Origin: Aculops lycopersici
Taxonomy: Eukaryota; Arthropoda; Arachnida; Trombidiformes; Eriophyidae
DNA length: 64,000 nucleotides
NCBI GenBank assembly: GCA_015350385.1
Contig: WNKI01000004.1
Coordinates: 1,512,061 to 1,576,060 of the forward strand
Reading direction: 5' to 3'
Positions within the stretch are counted from its first letter, which is position 1. Each line of letters starts with the position of its first letter. This document shows positions 45,601-55,375 of this stretch, piece by piece. The position numbers were made by a program, and so were the translations under genes. A model generated the notes under the pieces. The model made no database searches. It worked only from the letters and a program-made list of their open reading frames with translations, and had not been told where the DNA came from.

Positions 45601-48600
45601 ATGATTGATTGCAATGAGTTCCAACGCAATAATCATCTACACCACCACCACCAACAGCAACAACAACAACAAAATCACTCATCTCAAGAGATGACTGCAA
45701 ATCTAGTTGATATCGAGGACTCGACGAGCAAGTGCAATCGATTACAACCATCTGGCCAAATTGCAACAACAACAGCCGCCTCCACTGCAACCAGCCAATC
45801 GATTCATATCACCAATAGTAATAACACTAGTAATAATAACAACACCAACAGCGAGCTGATCGGTTACTATTTTGGAAGTATCTCGCGCGAAACAACCGAG
45901 TGGATACTAAAGAATCATGGCAATCAAACGGATGGCGCCTACCTGCTTAGATCGAGCGGACCGAATGATGATTTTGTGCTCTCGCTTTTGGTTAATCATG
46001 ACTTAAATAGTGCGGCTAATAATAACTGCAACCAAACAATTGCAGGTGGTGATAGCCAACTCATAACAAGTGCCAGCTGCACAAGCAACAATAACAACAG
46101 CAGCAGCAATATTCTCGAGGTTTTGCATTATAAAATTGTTGAAACTGAGGACAGTTTCGTTGCCTTACATGGCCAAGTGGGCGATGAAAAGTTTGCCACC
46201 ATTGACGAGCTCATTGATAAGGCTCAGGGTGTGGCCACAAAACCGCGCCGCCCAATTCTAAGGCAAACTTTGGAGTCTCAAATTTTACCTCCAACTTACT
46301 GGGGCCTTACGGTGGATCAAGTGCGACTTGCCATACTTATCAAGGCTAAACAATGGGGCTTCCCCCTGTTGTCGTCCCTATTTCAAAACAACCAACAATG
46401 TCAGCCTGTGGAGGTTACGGGAAGTCAACCATTGCAACAGCAGCAACAATTGGATGGTGGAGTATCAAGTAACGTTACCACGCTTAACAATGAGACAATT
46501 CGCACCTTGATCTACAAGAGCTTGCACGAGTTTCAACCCTGGTTTCATGGCAAGATTAGCCGCGAGGAAGCGGAACGAAGGATTGAGGAGGCGCCGCCCA
46601 GAGATGGAAGGTTTTTAGTGCGCGAAAGGGACAATTACAGTTACGCAATGTGCATCAATCATAAGCGCACCACAAAACACTACAGAATTGACGTCTTACC
46701 TACAGGTGAGCTAGCCATCCAAGATGGACGCAAGTTTACAAGTTTAATGGCCCTGGTTAGCCACTACACCATTATGAGCGATGGATTGTGGTGCGCCTTG
46801 ACTGAGGCGTGCCCAAGGCCAATACAAGTGGTTGCCGGATTGCCGTCACTATCGGCGTCGGGAATGGGAAACAATGCAAGCAATTTACTACTACAGCAAC
46901 AACAACAACAGCAACACTTGCGGCAAAATACTTTCTATCAACAGGGAAATGGTCAGCTGGGAAATCAAAACAACAACATCTATTGCGTTCCACCAGGCGC
47001 ATTGAACGATTTCAATGGATTAGGGAACAGCCAGTTGCCTAGCTTGCCTTGTCCACAGACTACGGCGCCACCGCCGCCACCTCCACTCTGCGCAGGTATG
47101 AATCCAAATGCAAATCGACTGAACACAACCACCGCCGCCAACGACTCATTACACGACTCCAACCAGGGAGCTGTAGTTGCATCACTTAAGGCGCCCATAA
47201 AAGAGTGGCTACAAACTATAAATCACAAGTGGACTCAGCTGATGGCAACAAAAAATCACCAATCTTTAAACTCATTCCTCTTTGGCTCGCAAAATCCGCT
47301 GAATAATCACTGTCGACACCACAACAGATCTCATCGCCATCACCACCACCATCACCAAAGAAATCAACACAATCGAGGCGGCAGTAATGGTGGCAGTGTC
47401 TCTAGTCAGCGCAAGTGTAGAAATGGTCACAACTCATGTGGAAGTTGCAATGGAGTATTGACTACAAACAGTCAGCAGCCGACCACCGGAACAGGTGGCT
47501 TTGGATCGGGAATTCGGCCTCAAGCGGCTAGCTCGCTGCGCTCAATGCGCAACGGATGTCACTCCATCGGTCGAGAAACTGTTAGCAATGGACGGTTTGA
47601 ATTGGGCCGCCGGATGACGACTTTGCCATCGACGGTGACGGGTAATGATATGATCATACCTGCAAATAATTGGTGCCCTCAAACTGTTGCGCAACAGCAA
47701 CAACAAATGACCATGCAAAAGAACTCAACGATCTCGACGCAACCTTTCCATCAAGCGACGGCTAAGAATAACATGGACGTGCTATTAGAAAGTTTGCCTC
47801 AAAACTCCGGCTTCTCTCTCAACAGTCAATCCTTCATTGGCTCGCCACTGTTTGCCGTCCGAGCTTCAGCTCACCAGACGACGGCGACGTCGATTGCATC
47901 ACTTCATCATCAGAACTCTTCATCATTCTCGTTCGAGGGTAATAATTTAAACTTAAAGTCCTCGATTTCCACGATACCGAATGGAGCTCGGAACGGAAGT
48001 GGCGGCAGTAGCGGTGGAAGTGGCAACAGTTCGAGCGGCGGTGGCGGCTACAATGTCGGCAATGCCTCGGCCGTCGAGGAGAAATTGATATCGCCGGCGC
48101 AGTCGATTTCGGCCAACCTGAACGCAGACAACAATCATACGAATGGCAACGGCAACAACTATAATCAAAGTTGCACAGACATTTATGGCTCGCAAACGAG
48201 TACAGCCATTGTAAACGATAACCAACTTCAAGTGCTCACCTCCTCGGGCAGCTCGTCCTCGGGCGTTCCGAGAAGCGTGAACACTTTCTATGGCGCGAAG
48301 CCGAATCAGCAGAACAAGCAGCAGCAGCATCAACAAGTGGTTGTGGCTAACTCACGAAATGGTCAGGTGCAATATGGTGCCAGCGGTGCCGCTGTTGCCG
48401 AACTGGTCACGGCACAGATCAATCAGAACAACCTGTCGATGGCAGGGCAACAGCAAACTCGACCACCTGTTAAGAGGGCTGGCCCCATTTTGTGCGGCCA
48501 ACACGCAGGTCCGGCCTACCGGTACACCAATTGCCACCAAGACGAGAATTTGTTCACCTCCTGCGCCCATCAGCATCCACACCCAGCGGCCACTTTGCCA

Positions 48601-50247
48601 ACTAATGCTCGTTTACCTGTCACGGGCGGCGGCGGCGGCAGTGGTGGCCAATTTAACGCCAACACGCGCCAGCAAGCTCGCTACGGAATGGCCGCCGACG
48701 ACTCGCACCTCTTGTCCAGCGGCCTAAGCAGCCAGCTTGTCGGGCCGGCGGCCATGGCAAAGTTTGTCCAATTTCAAGACGGCCAATGTTTACGCACTCA
48801 TCGAGACACGAGGAGCATTCAAATGGCTTACCTATCTTCCAAATTACAACAACAACAGCAACAGCAACAGCAATTGGCACCCCGCTCGCTGGCTGCCAAT
48901 GATCAAGCGGTCACCTTGAACAAGAGTTTGTCTGGCCAGTTGCATCATAACAGAAACAATGCCACTCAAGGCCAACCACAACAGCAGCATCGACACCAAC
49001 TGACCCCCTTGACGTCAACTTACCAGCAGCAGGCGATGGCTAACACTCTCCTGTCAGGTGCTTGCGTCACCACTGGTGGCAAGTGGCGAGATCCGAACTT
49101 TTCCCAGCAACAACAGCAACAGGCTCAAAATCATCACCGCAACCCGCTGGCTGCGGTCAATGGACAACAGCAGCAGCATTCTCATATTCAAGGTGATTTT
49201 ACGTCAGGCAACAGGATGAATACTTTGCCAAACAGTAATTTTCCCTCTTCTCTCATTCAACCCCAACCTCAACAGCAACAGACCGACCATATTGGCGACC
49301 TAATGGACTGTGGCCGCGGACCACTCGACGACATTGATGTGGACGACGACGACGGCTTTGAATTCAAATATGACCCCAAGCTTATAAAGTCGTCGAGCAT
49401 TGAGACGCTTTGCGGCATTGCCACTGGCAACACTAATGGCCACAGCGAGCGAGCGGAAACAATCGAGGACTTGTCCAATTTCAAGTCAAACAGGGAGCTT
49501 GTTATGTCGTTGCAACCATATTGGTTCTCAGCGCCAGAAAGTAACCATCAAGATTATAATATCCAACAACAACAGCAGCAGCAGCAGCAATTCGACGACA
49601 TCCTGTGCCCAATCCCAGCAAACTATCTGGGAACTGAGACGAGAAATGGCGCACCGGATGTCATGAATAATGCGCAGAGTCTCGCCTCGTTGCTGCAGCT
49701 TGGCGGCGCCGGTCTCGGCGGTTGCGTAACTAATGCGTGTGGCAATGGAACCGTGAGTTCAAATTCCATGGCCGCATTGAGCAAAAACAACAACAACAAT
49801 GCCACTGTCGGCGGCAACCTGCAAAATGCTCAGCAACAGGATGACCAATTGAATAGTATGGAGAAGAAACACGATCTTGATGAGCTTACCACCGCGATGC
49901 TTGCCGAGCTCACGGCAAGCCTCAAGGCGCAAGTGGATTTAAAGAACAAGCGCTGCGGTTTCGGGTTGCCTAATTCGGGAAAGCAGCAGTATTCACTTGA
50001 GCAGAGCTCCAAGGATAATAACAATAACCATAATAATCATGGTAACAGTAATCTGACGGCCGCTCAGCAGGTGATTCAACGTAATCATCATCAGCAGCAG
50101 CAGCAGCATCAAATGAACCATCACTCGAGTTCCGCTGGCGGCGGTGGTCAATGCGACAACCCAACTCGCGAGCTCATCGACGAATTCGATACGTTAATTC
50201 CTCACAACAACAATAACTATAATAATAGAAATAATAATAATAGATAA
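45601..50247 (+). CDS. Syk-like tandem-SH2 protein lacking a kinase domain, with long Gln/Asn-rich tail
   Basis: One open frame codes 1548 residues. SH2-1 starts near residue 87 (YYFGSISRETTEW) with the phosphotyrosine-binding Arg in AYLLRSS and an Asn/Ser insert at about 135-175. A linker (TYWGLTVDQVRLAILIKAKQ) resembles interdomain A of Syk/ZAP-70. SH2-2 starts near 312 (PWFHGKISREEAERR) with Arg in RFLVRERDNYSYAM and ends near 405 (DGLWCALTEACPRP). PWFHGKISREE is almost identical to human Syk. After residue 410 come about 1140 residues rich in Gln, Asn, Ser and His with a few non-repetitive islands (FEFKYDPKLIKSSSIETL, ELTTAMLAELTASLKAQV). No kinase motif (HRDLAARN, DFG) is present in the ORF or downstream on this strand to the next gene. 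A cryptic donor (CAG/GTATGA near 47095) could allow other isoforms. Confidence 0.87.
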   Translation: MIDCNEFQRNNHLHHHHQQQQQQQNHSSQEMTANLVDIEDSTSKCNRLQPSGQIATTTAASTATSQSIHITNSNNTSNNNNTNSELIGYYFGSISRETTEWILKNHGNQTDGAYLLRSSGPNDDFVLSLLVNHDLNSAANNNCNQTIAGGDSQLITSASCTSNNNNSSSNILEVLHYKIVETEDSFVALHGQVGDEKFATIDELIDKAQGVATKPRRPILRQTLESQILPPTYWGLTVDQVRLAILIKAKQWGFPLLSSLFQNNQQCQPVEVTGSQPLQQQQQLDGGVSSNVTTLNNETIRTLIYKSLHEFQPWFHGKISREEAERRIEEAPPRDGRFLVRERDNYSYAMCINHKRTTKHYRIDVLPTGELAIQDGRKFTSLMALVSHYTIMSDGLWCALTEACPRPIQVVAGLPSLSASGMGNNASNLLLQQQQQQQHLRQNTFYQQGNGQLGNQNNNIYCVPPGALNDFNGLGNSQLPSLPCPQTTAPPPPPPLCAGMNPNANRLNTTTAANDSLHDSNQGAVVASLKAPIKEWLQTINHKWTQLMATKNHQSLNSFLFGSQNPLNNHCRHHNRSHRHHHHHHQRNQHNRGGSNGGSVSSQRKCRNGHNSCGSCNGVLTTNSQQPTTGTGGFGSGIRPQAASSLRSMRNGCHSIGRETVSNGRFELGRRMTTLPSTVTGNDMIIPANNWCPQTVAQQQQQMTMQKNSTISTQPFHQATAKNNMDVLLESLPQNSGFSLNSQSFIGSPLFAVRASAHQTTATSIASLHHQNSSSFSFEGNNLNLKSSISTIPNGARNGSGGSSGGSGNSSSGGGGYNVGNASAVEEKLISPAQSISANLNADNNHTNGNGNNYNQSCTDIYGSQTSTAIVNDNQLQVLTSSGSSSSGVPRSVNTFYGAKPNQQNKQQQHQQVVVANSRNGQVQYGASGAAVAELVTAQINQNNLSMAGQQQTRPPVKRAGPILCGQHAGPAYRYTNCHQDENLFTSCAHQHPHPAATLPTNARLPVTGGGGGSGGQFNANTRQQARYGMAADDSHLLSSGLSSQLVGPAAMAKFVQFQDGQCLRTHRDTRSIQMAYLSSKLQQQQQQQQQLAPRSLAANDQAVTLNKSLSGQLHHNRNNATQGQPQQQHRHQLTPLTSTYQQQAMANTLLSGACVTTGGKWRDPNFSQQQQQQAQNHHRNPLAAVNGQQQQHSHIQGDFTSGNRMNTLPNSNFPSSLIQPQPQQQQTDHIGDLMDCGRGPLDDIDVDDDDGFEFKYDPKLIKSSSIETLCGIATGNTNGHSERAETIEDLSNFKSNRELVMSLQPYWFSAPESNHQDYNIQQQQQQQQQFDDILCPIPANYLGTETRNGAPDVMNNAQSLASLLQLGGAGLGGCVTNACGNGTVSSNSMAALSKNNNNNATVGGNLQNAQQQDDQLNSMEKKHDLDELTTAMLAELTASLKAQVDLKNKRCGFGLPNSGKQQYSLEQSSKDNNNNHNNHGNSNLTAAQQVIQRNHHQQQQQHQMNHHSSSAGGGGQCDNPTRELIDEFDTLIPHNNNNYNNRNNNNR

Positions 50248-50814
50248 TAGGTTAATCATATTAGGGTTAAGATGGGATATTATCAGCGGTAGTCGAGTGG
50301 CCGAGAGCTCGTCCGCGCGCCTTAGCCGAAACAAGGCCGAAGCAAAACAATTTGTACTTGATTGATACAATTTGTAAAGGATACAAACAAAAACAGTTAG
50401 TTATGGATGGACTTCCATGGAGGAGAGGAGGAAACGAATGGATGACTAATTTAGCAAGAAAGAAAGAAGGAAAGAAAGAATTTATAACTCTCGTTATTTT
50501 TACTACTTATTATAATATTATGAGAAAATATTTAAACTTTTAAAATATTATTGTTACCACAACTTCTTCCGTAGACAAGCAACTGTAAATTATGTCGTGA
50601 ACTGACTTAATTGAATAAAACTATCTGAAATTTGATCTGAGTAATGAGATCAAGTTTGAGAGCAAGCGCAAATCAATGAATCAAAAGCCACTCGTTAACA
50701 TCGCGTCAACTCTTTAAGGCATCTCAACTGCGGAACCAGAGCGATGGTCGTGCCTCTAGCATCAGTTGCTTGCAAAAGTTTGATAACCTACTCGTGAGTA
50801 AAGGATTCTTGCTT

Positions 50815-50852
<38 letters not shown>

Positions 50853-52086
50853 TTAGAAACCACCAAACCCCAAGTGGAACCGGAGATCTTGATTATGGGT
50901 GGTGGACACATGCACACTTGTTGCTGTAACTGTAAGTAGATTGTCGCTTGGGCGAGATCTAGAGATTGTCTGCGAGTTGGTATCGTCGTCGCCTTCTATT
51001 CGTGAGCTCTACGTCGAGGACTTGAGATATGAAACTACTCGCCGCTGGACTACATTGTGTAAATACATTGCTCGCACAACAAAAGACGATATGGTCGCCG
51101 AGACTCGCAATCCTTCATTTTGGCATTTTAATGGGCAGGTGTGTTGTGAGGCTAGGCGTGCGCCGACACACCCGCCGGAGAATAATGAAAAGTCTCCCAT
51201 TCGTCGTCGGTGTCTTTGGCGTCGTCGTCGTCGTCGTCTACGTCGTCGTCGTTTCGTAGTTGGTGGCAGTATCTTTTGCTTTATTTAGTCGCAAAAGCTC
51301 GTCGTTGTTGGCTGAGTACACAATACCGAGCGGCGGAGGCAACGGCAACGGCAACAAGTTGCTCTCAGGTGAGCAAGTGACTGAACGGCACACGAACGTT
51401 ACAATTACAAGGAAGTGGCTGCGCTTCGTGCTGGCCAACTTTACAAGGGCCACTAGTAAGCTTATGGGTTGATTACTAGTGATGGTTGCCTGACAAAACC
51501 TCGTAAGTCGCAACATTGTCGTTGGCATATATCGGATAAAGAAGAGCTCACTTCTTCTTCTGCTATTTCGTTTTTGCTAAGGCGAGAGAGAAAGAGAGGA
51601 AGTTCACAATTGTAAGTTGACTGTTGTTTACCTGAGCCGTCCTATTTAGCTCAAATGACGTCTAGATAAGCTGCTTTAGGGTTAACTTTCGCTCGTTTCT
51701 AAATTCAACGAAAGCTAGCGCCGCTTTCGGTTGCCGATTGAGCTAGCTATTCCACGGGCAACTGAATATCGAAGCCAATTGACAGCAATGGCAGCGGCGG
51801 CGGCGGCAGCAGCCTCTCTTCTTCTAAGCATCAAAAGTAGAGGCATCAACAGCGGAGTCTAGCTCACAAAGACTAGCGGCATTAAGCGACAAATAGTCAG
51901 TTGGAAGTGTCACATAAAGGGGAGGGGAGAGAAGATGGGACAAGATAGACAACACAATACATCTTTGCGCTAAGCCTCTTATCGCCGGAACCAGACGCAG
52001 CAACAGGTAGCGGCCGACTGGAAGTAGGTAAAACTATCAAAGAAGAAGAAAAGGAGAAAGGAGAAAGAAAAGGAAGAAAAACTTAC
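50248..52086. other. 3' region of the SH2 gene and non-coding sequence
   Basis: It begins with an AT-rich 3' UTR-like part (AATAAA at about 50614-50619). A (TC)n tract (50816-50849), a (GTC)n tract (about 51221-51250) and no kinase-like coding sequence follow. Confidence 0.45.
50816..50849. repeat. (TC)n microsatellite
   Basis: About 34 bases of uninterrupted TC dinucleotide. It is one of several GA/TC tracts near gene starts here; others lie at 19497-19517, 53271-53293 and 54796-54812. Confidence 0.9.
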
Positions 52087-52593
52087 CATACAACTTCGAG
52101 CTATTTGCCGAATCAAGTACATGTCAATGGTTCTCATTGCCTCGTAGGTTGCCTCCTGGGCACTAAGTGGCGCCAATGACTTGATTCGCTTCAGGGAACC
52201 TGGACACGAGCGTTGATAGGAGGCCGGGCCCAGGGTGCTGGTGTTGGTCTTGCCACTTGTTGCTGTAGGTGTTCTAGGTGTTCTATTTAAAGTTGTTGAC
52301 GAGTTTCCGTTTGTTGTTTGTTTTGTTGTGGGATAGTAGTGCTGTTGATTTATTGCGTGTTGATTGAAGCTGTTGGTGTTGAAATTAAAACTAAACTTGT
52401 CATTCTTCTTACCACCGATTAATGTTGGCAATCTCGACGATGACGATGACGACGACGACAATTGGGGCGGCAGTTGTGGTGAGGCAAACATATGACTTAT
52501 GCTACTTGTTGATTGGCGCCGCTTGTGCTGCTTGCTCGTCGAGTTGCTACTCGACGAGAACAACCAAGCGAGCGGGTTGTGGAAGCTCTTCAT
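52087..52593 (-). CDS. 5' coding exon of a minus-strand gene, possibly Rhotekin
   Basis: From the first ATG (52593) the exon codes 169 residues and ends exactly on a codon at a strong donor (ATG/GTAAGTTTT). Composition: MKSFHNPLAWLFSSS, a basic stretch with KRRQSTSS (a kinase-site pattern), then Ser/Thr/Asn-rich sequence. A non-repetitive predicted helix closes the exon (QEATYEAMRTIDMYLIRQIA, then RSCM). The reading frame past the donor becomes a Phe/Ser tract and is intronic. Upstream is a GA-rich 5' UTR. The nearest downstream phase-0 acceptor attached to a gene lacking its start is Rhotekin at 37455. Confidence 0.6.
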
Positions 52594-55375
52594 TCTGAAC
52601 CTCCTGCTCTCTCCCTCTCGTCCTCTATCTGACTCCGACTCTGACTCTCGCTCTCTAGTTTCTGGTTCAAGATACAACTCTAGCTCTTGATTGGTTGCTC
52701 TTTTTCAAAAATAGAACTCGCCTATGTTTTGGTCATGTATTTGATGGCAAGAGAAATTATAATGCTCAAATCTCTGTTCCCAACAACTAACAAGTGCCTC
52801 CCTCGTGATGGCACTCCAGTTGCTTGATTGTGAGGCTATCGATGATGATGGCGAATAAAAGCGCGACTTGCAGCTCCCAACTCGCAAATGGAGTTCAAAG
52901 ATATCGAGTTCCCCGCTTGCAGCTAATGAGAGTTGGCTATTTATAATTGTAATGGCGATTGTTATTATTATTGTTGTTGTTTTGCTTCCATATTGCGTCC
53001 AGCGAATCAATAACCAACCTCGACGGAGGCGAAAGTTTGGAGTTTTGTATGGTGGTTGTTGTTATTGTTGCTGCTGCTGTTGTTGTTGTCTATCGAATCA
53101 GCGACTTGAATCTGTTTGACTATTGGAGGCACACAAACGCTCGCACTTGTTGCACGACAACCACGATGATGGCCGCGGCGGTGGCCAGAATAAAACACTT
53201 GTTGCTCCTGGTGATGTGAGGTTTTCTGTATTGTGGCTCTGCGAGGGCTTCAGTGGGGGCGCACGATTCTTTCTCTCTCTCTCTCTCTCTCTCGCTCTGC
53301 GCCACTTGTTGCAGCAGCGACTAGATCGACGACGACGACGCTCCCAGTTTCACGCACTGGCACCCAAAAGCCAGACGGAATGTCAGTGGCAAGTTATGTT
53401 ATTTTTCCGACGACGACGACGTCGATTTTGGCGAGACCGATGCAACACGCCTGCGTTAAAATCAAGTTCCTGTTGCCGTTTGTTTCAAGCTTCTATACTT
53501 CGGTGGTCGCGCTTCGGCGATGTGAACAGTTTACGCAACCGCAACGAGCTCCAACGAAAACATTAACAGGTGGCGCGTGCGTTTGTCCGTCTGTCTGTCT
53601 GTATGTATTTGTGCTTATGCTTTTACCTCTTGCTTAAGCTGTTAGTTCCACCACCAACTAACTTCGATTCTAACCCTCGTGCTTCTAAACGAGCTAATGC
53701 GATTCAACTCGCTACTTTTGCTCCTCTAGCTGCTACCTGCCAATCGCTAGCCACTTCCTCTCCAATGTGCTCTATGAGGACGACGTTGATGTGCGCTATT
53801 GCTTCTGCTGTAGCTGGGGAAAAACGATTCAATGATATAAAGAAACTCTCTATGAGTTGATGTAATTTGCTCGCCAGTTTTGCTCTTCGAACTCGTCAAT
53901 CAACTTTCTTGAAACTTGTCTTATGAATGTTTGCCTTTTTTCTCCCTCTCTTGTTTCACTTTGCCTCGCCTCTCGCTTTGCGCTCCCTCGGCGCTACGAG
54001 TTGGATTGAGTGGAGCGCAAAACTTTTTCTCCTCTGTTTCCCCGTCGCTCTGCTCGGGTAACTTCCTCTTCCTCTACCTTCTCGTCTCCTTTTTTGCCAG
54101 GTTAACAAAAACACTCCGATAAACAGACGGACTAAGCAGTTAACTAACCAACCAACTATCGAGTACAAGTTGCCAAATCAAATAATTGGCCAGCCACTTG
54201 TTGTGATTGTAATAATCTTGCAATAATATTTCTACTTTTCAATATCGATTCAAATGTATTAAAGTTTTGTATACATGATGATAATTTCCTAAAAAATTAG
54301 CTGCTCCTCTTGCCTCAAGCAAAGTGAGCGAATGTTCAGCCCCGAGAATAGGTTGCCTCCCAATTCTCTGGATGCTCGCCTTTATTTGCTCGTCCCTCTC
54401 GCGCTCTTTGGTCAATCTCTCGGTTTGTTTGCAATTTGCAATGCAGAGACGGCAGACGCAAAAGTTGCTCTCTGTGTTTACCTGTTCAAATTCGAGAATC
54501 GTGCTTCGCCTTGTCGTGGTCGTCGTCTTTGTCGCTGCTGGTCAATGGCAACCACAGACTTTCTCTTCCCCTCTCACCTGGCCGACACTTTGAACTTATG
54601 CCGCCTCAAGGTATTACCACCAAACACTGTAGCTACAAATAAGCGATCGATTGCCGAAATGTGTTTTCTTTATTTACCTGAAAACTAGCCAATCGACTTT
54701 TGATCGCTCACATGGGAGAATTTGTATCTCGGTATGTAGTATGTATCCCACGTTTCCAAACTCAATCTAAACCTCAACTCAACTCGGCTTAGCTTCCTCT
54801 CTCTCTCTCTCCCTCCTTCTCTGTCTCTGTGGCGCAGGCACGCAAATCGCGGCGACCACTCCGCTTGCCCAGTGGCCGAAACTCGTGGAATATCAACGTC
54901 GCGTTATTGCTATCAAAGCTCGGCAACTAGTGGCGGCAATAGTGATAGTGTAGTGGATAGACTAGAAAAGTTAGCCTGCGGCGAGCTTTGTTGTTTCTTA
55001 TTACACTCTGCGCAACCTCACCGCGCGCCTGCAGGTTGAATCGGCAGTAGTGCTCGCCCAGGTTGACGCAACTTAGGCGCCGCCCTTCCCCGTCCCTTTC
55101 TCACGTTGAAGCAAAAAATGGATAGTCAGCTAATGTGAATGACTGAAGCTAAAGAAACATTGATAGTCACACAACTGCTTGCTCATGCATGTGGAAAACT
55201 CAGATGGTGCTACGAACACTTGTTGCCATGGGCAACCTCGTACATGCACGAACGGGCCCGATAGGGAGGCTACCTCAATTGGGAGTTCCGCTGAGAGGAA
55301 ATTAGCGATAAGACAAGCTTCAGGTGAACGGCAAATTCCCTACATACATTTCGATCTTTTAATCTGCTAGATTAT
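52594..55375. other. Non-coding region upstream of the 52 kb exon
   Basis: About 2.8 kb with (TC)n tracts (53271-53293, 54796-54812) and CCACTTGTTG at 53302 and 54193. Short overlapping ORFs of biased composition occur. Nothing with a recognisable domain was seen on either strand. Confidence 0.4.

Noticed and set aside
50281..50340. tRNA-like A-box string (GTGGCCGAG)
   Set aside because: No B-box at the right distance and no cloverleaf can be drawn.
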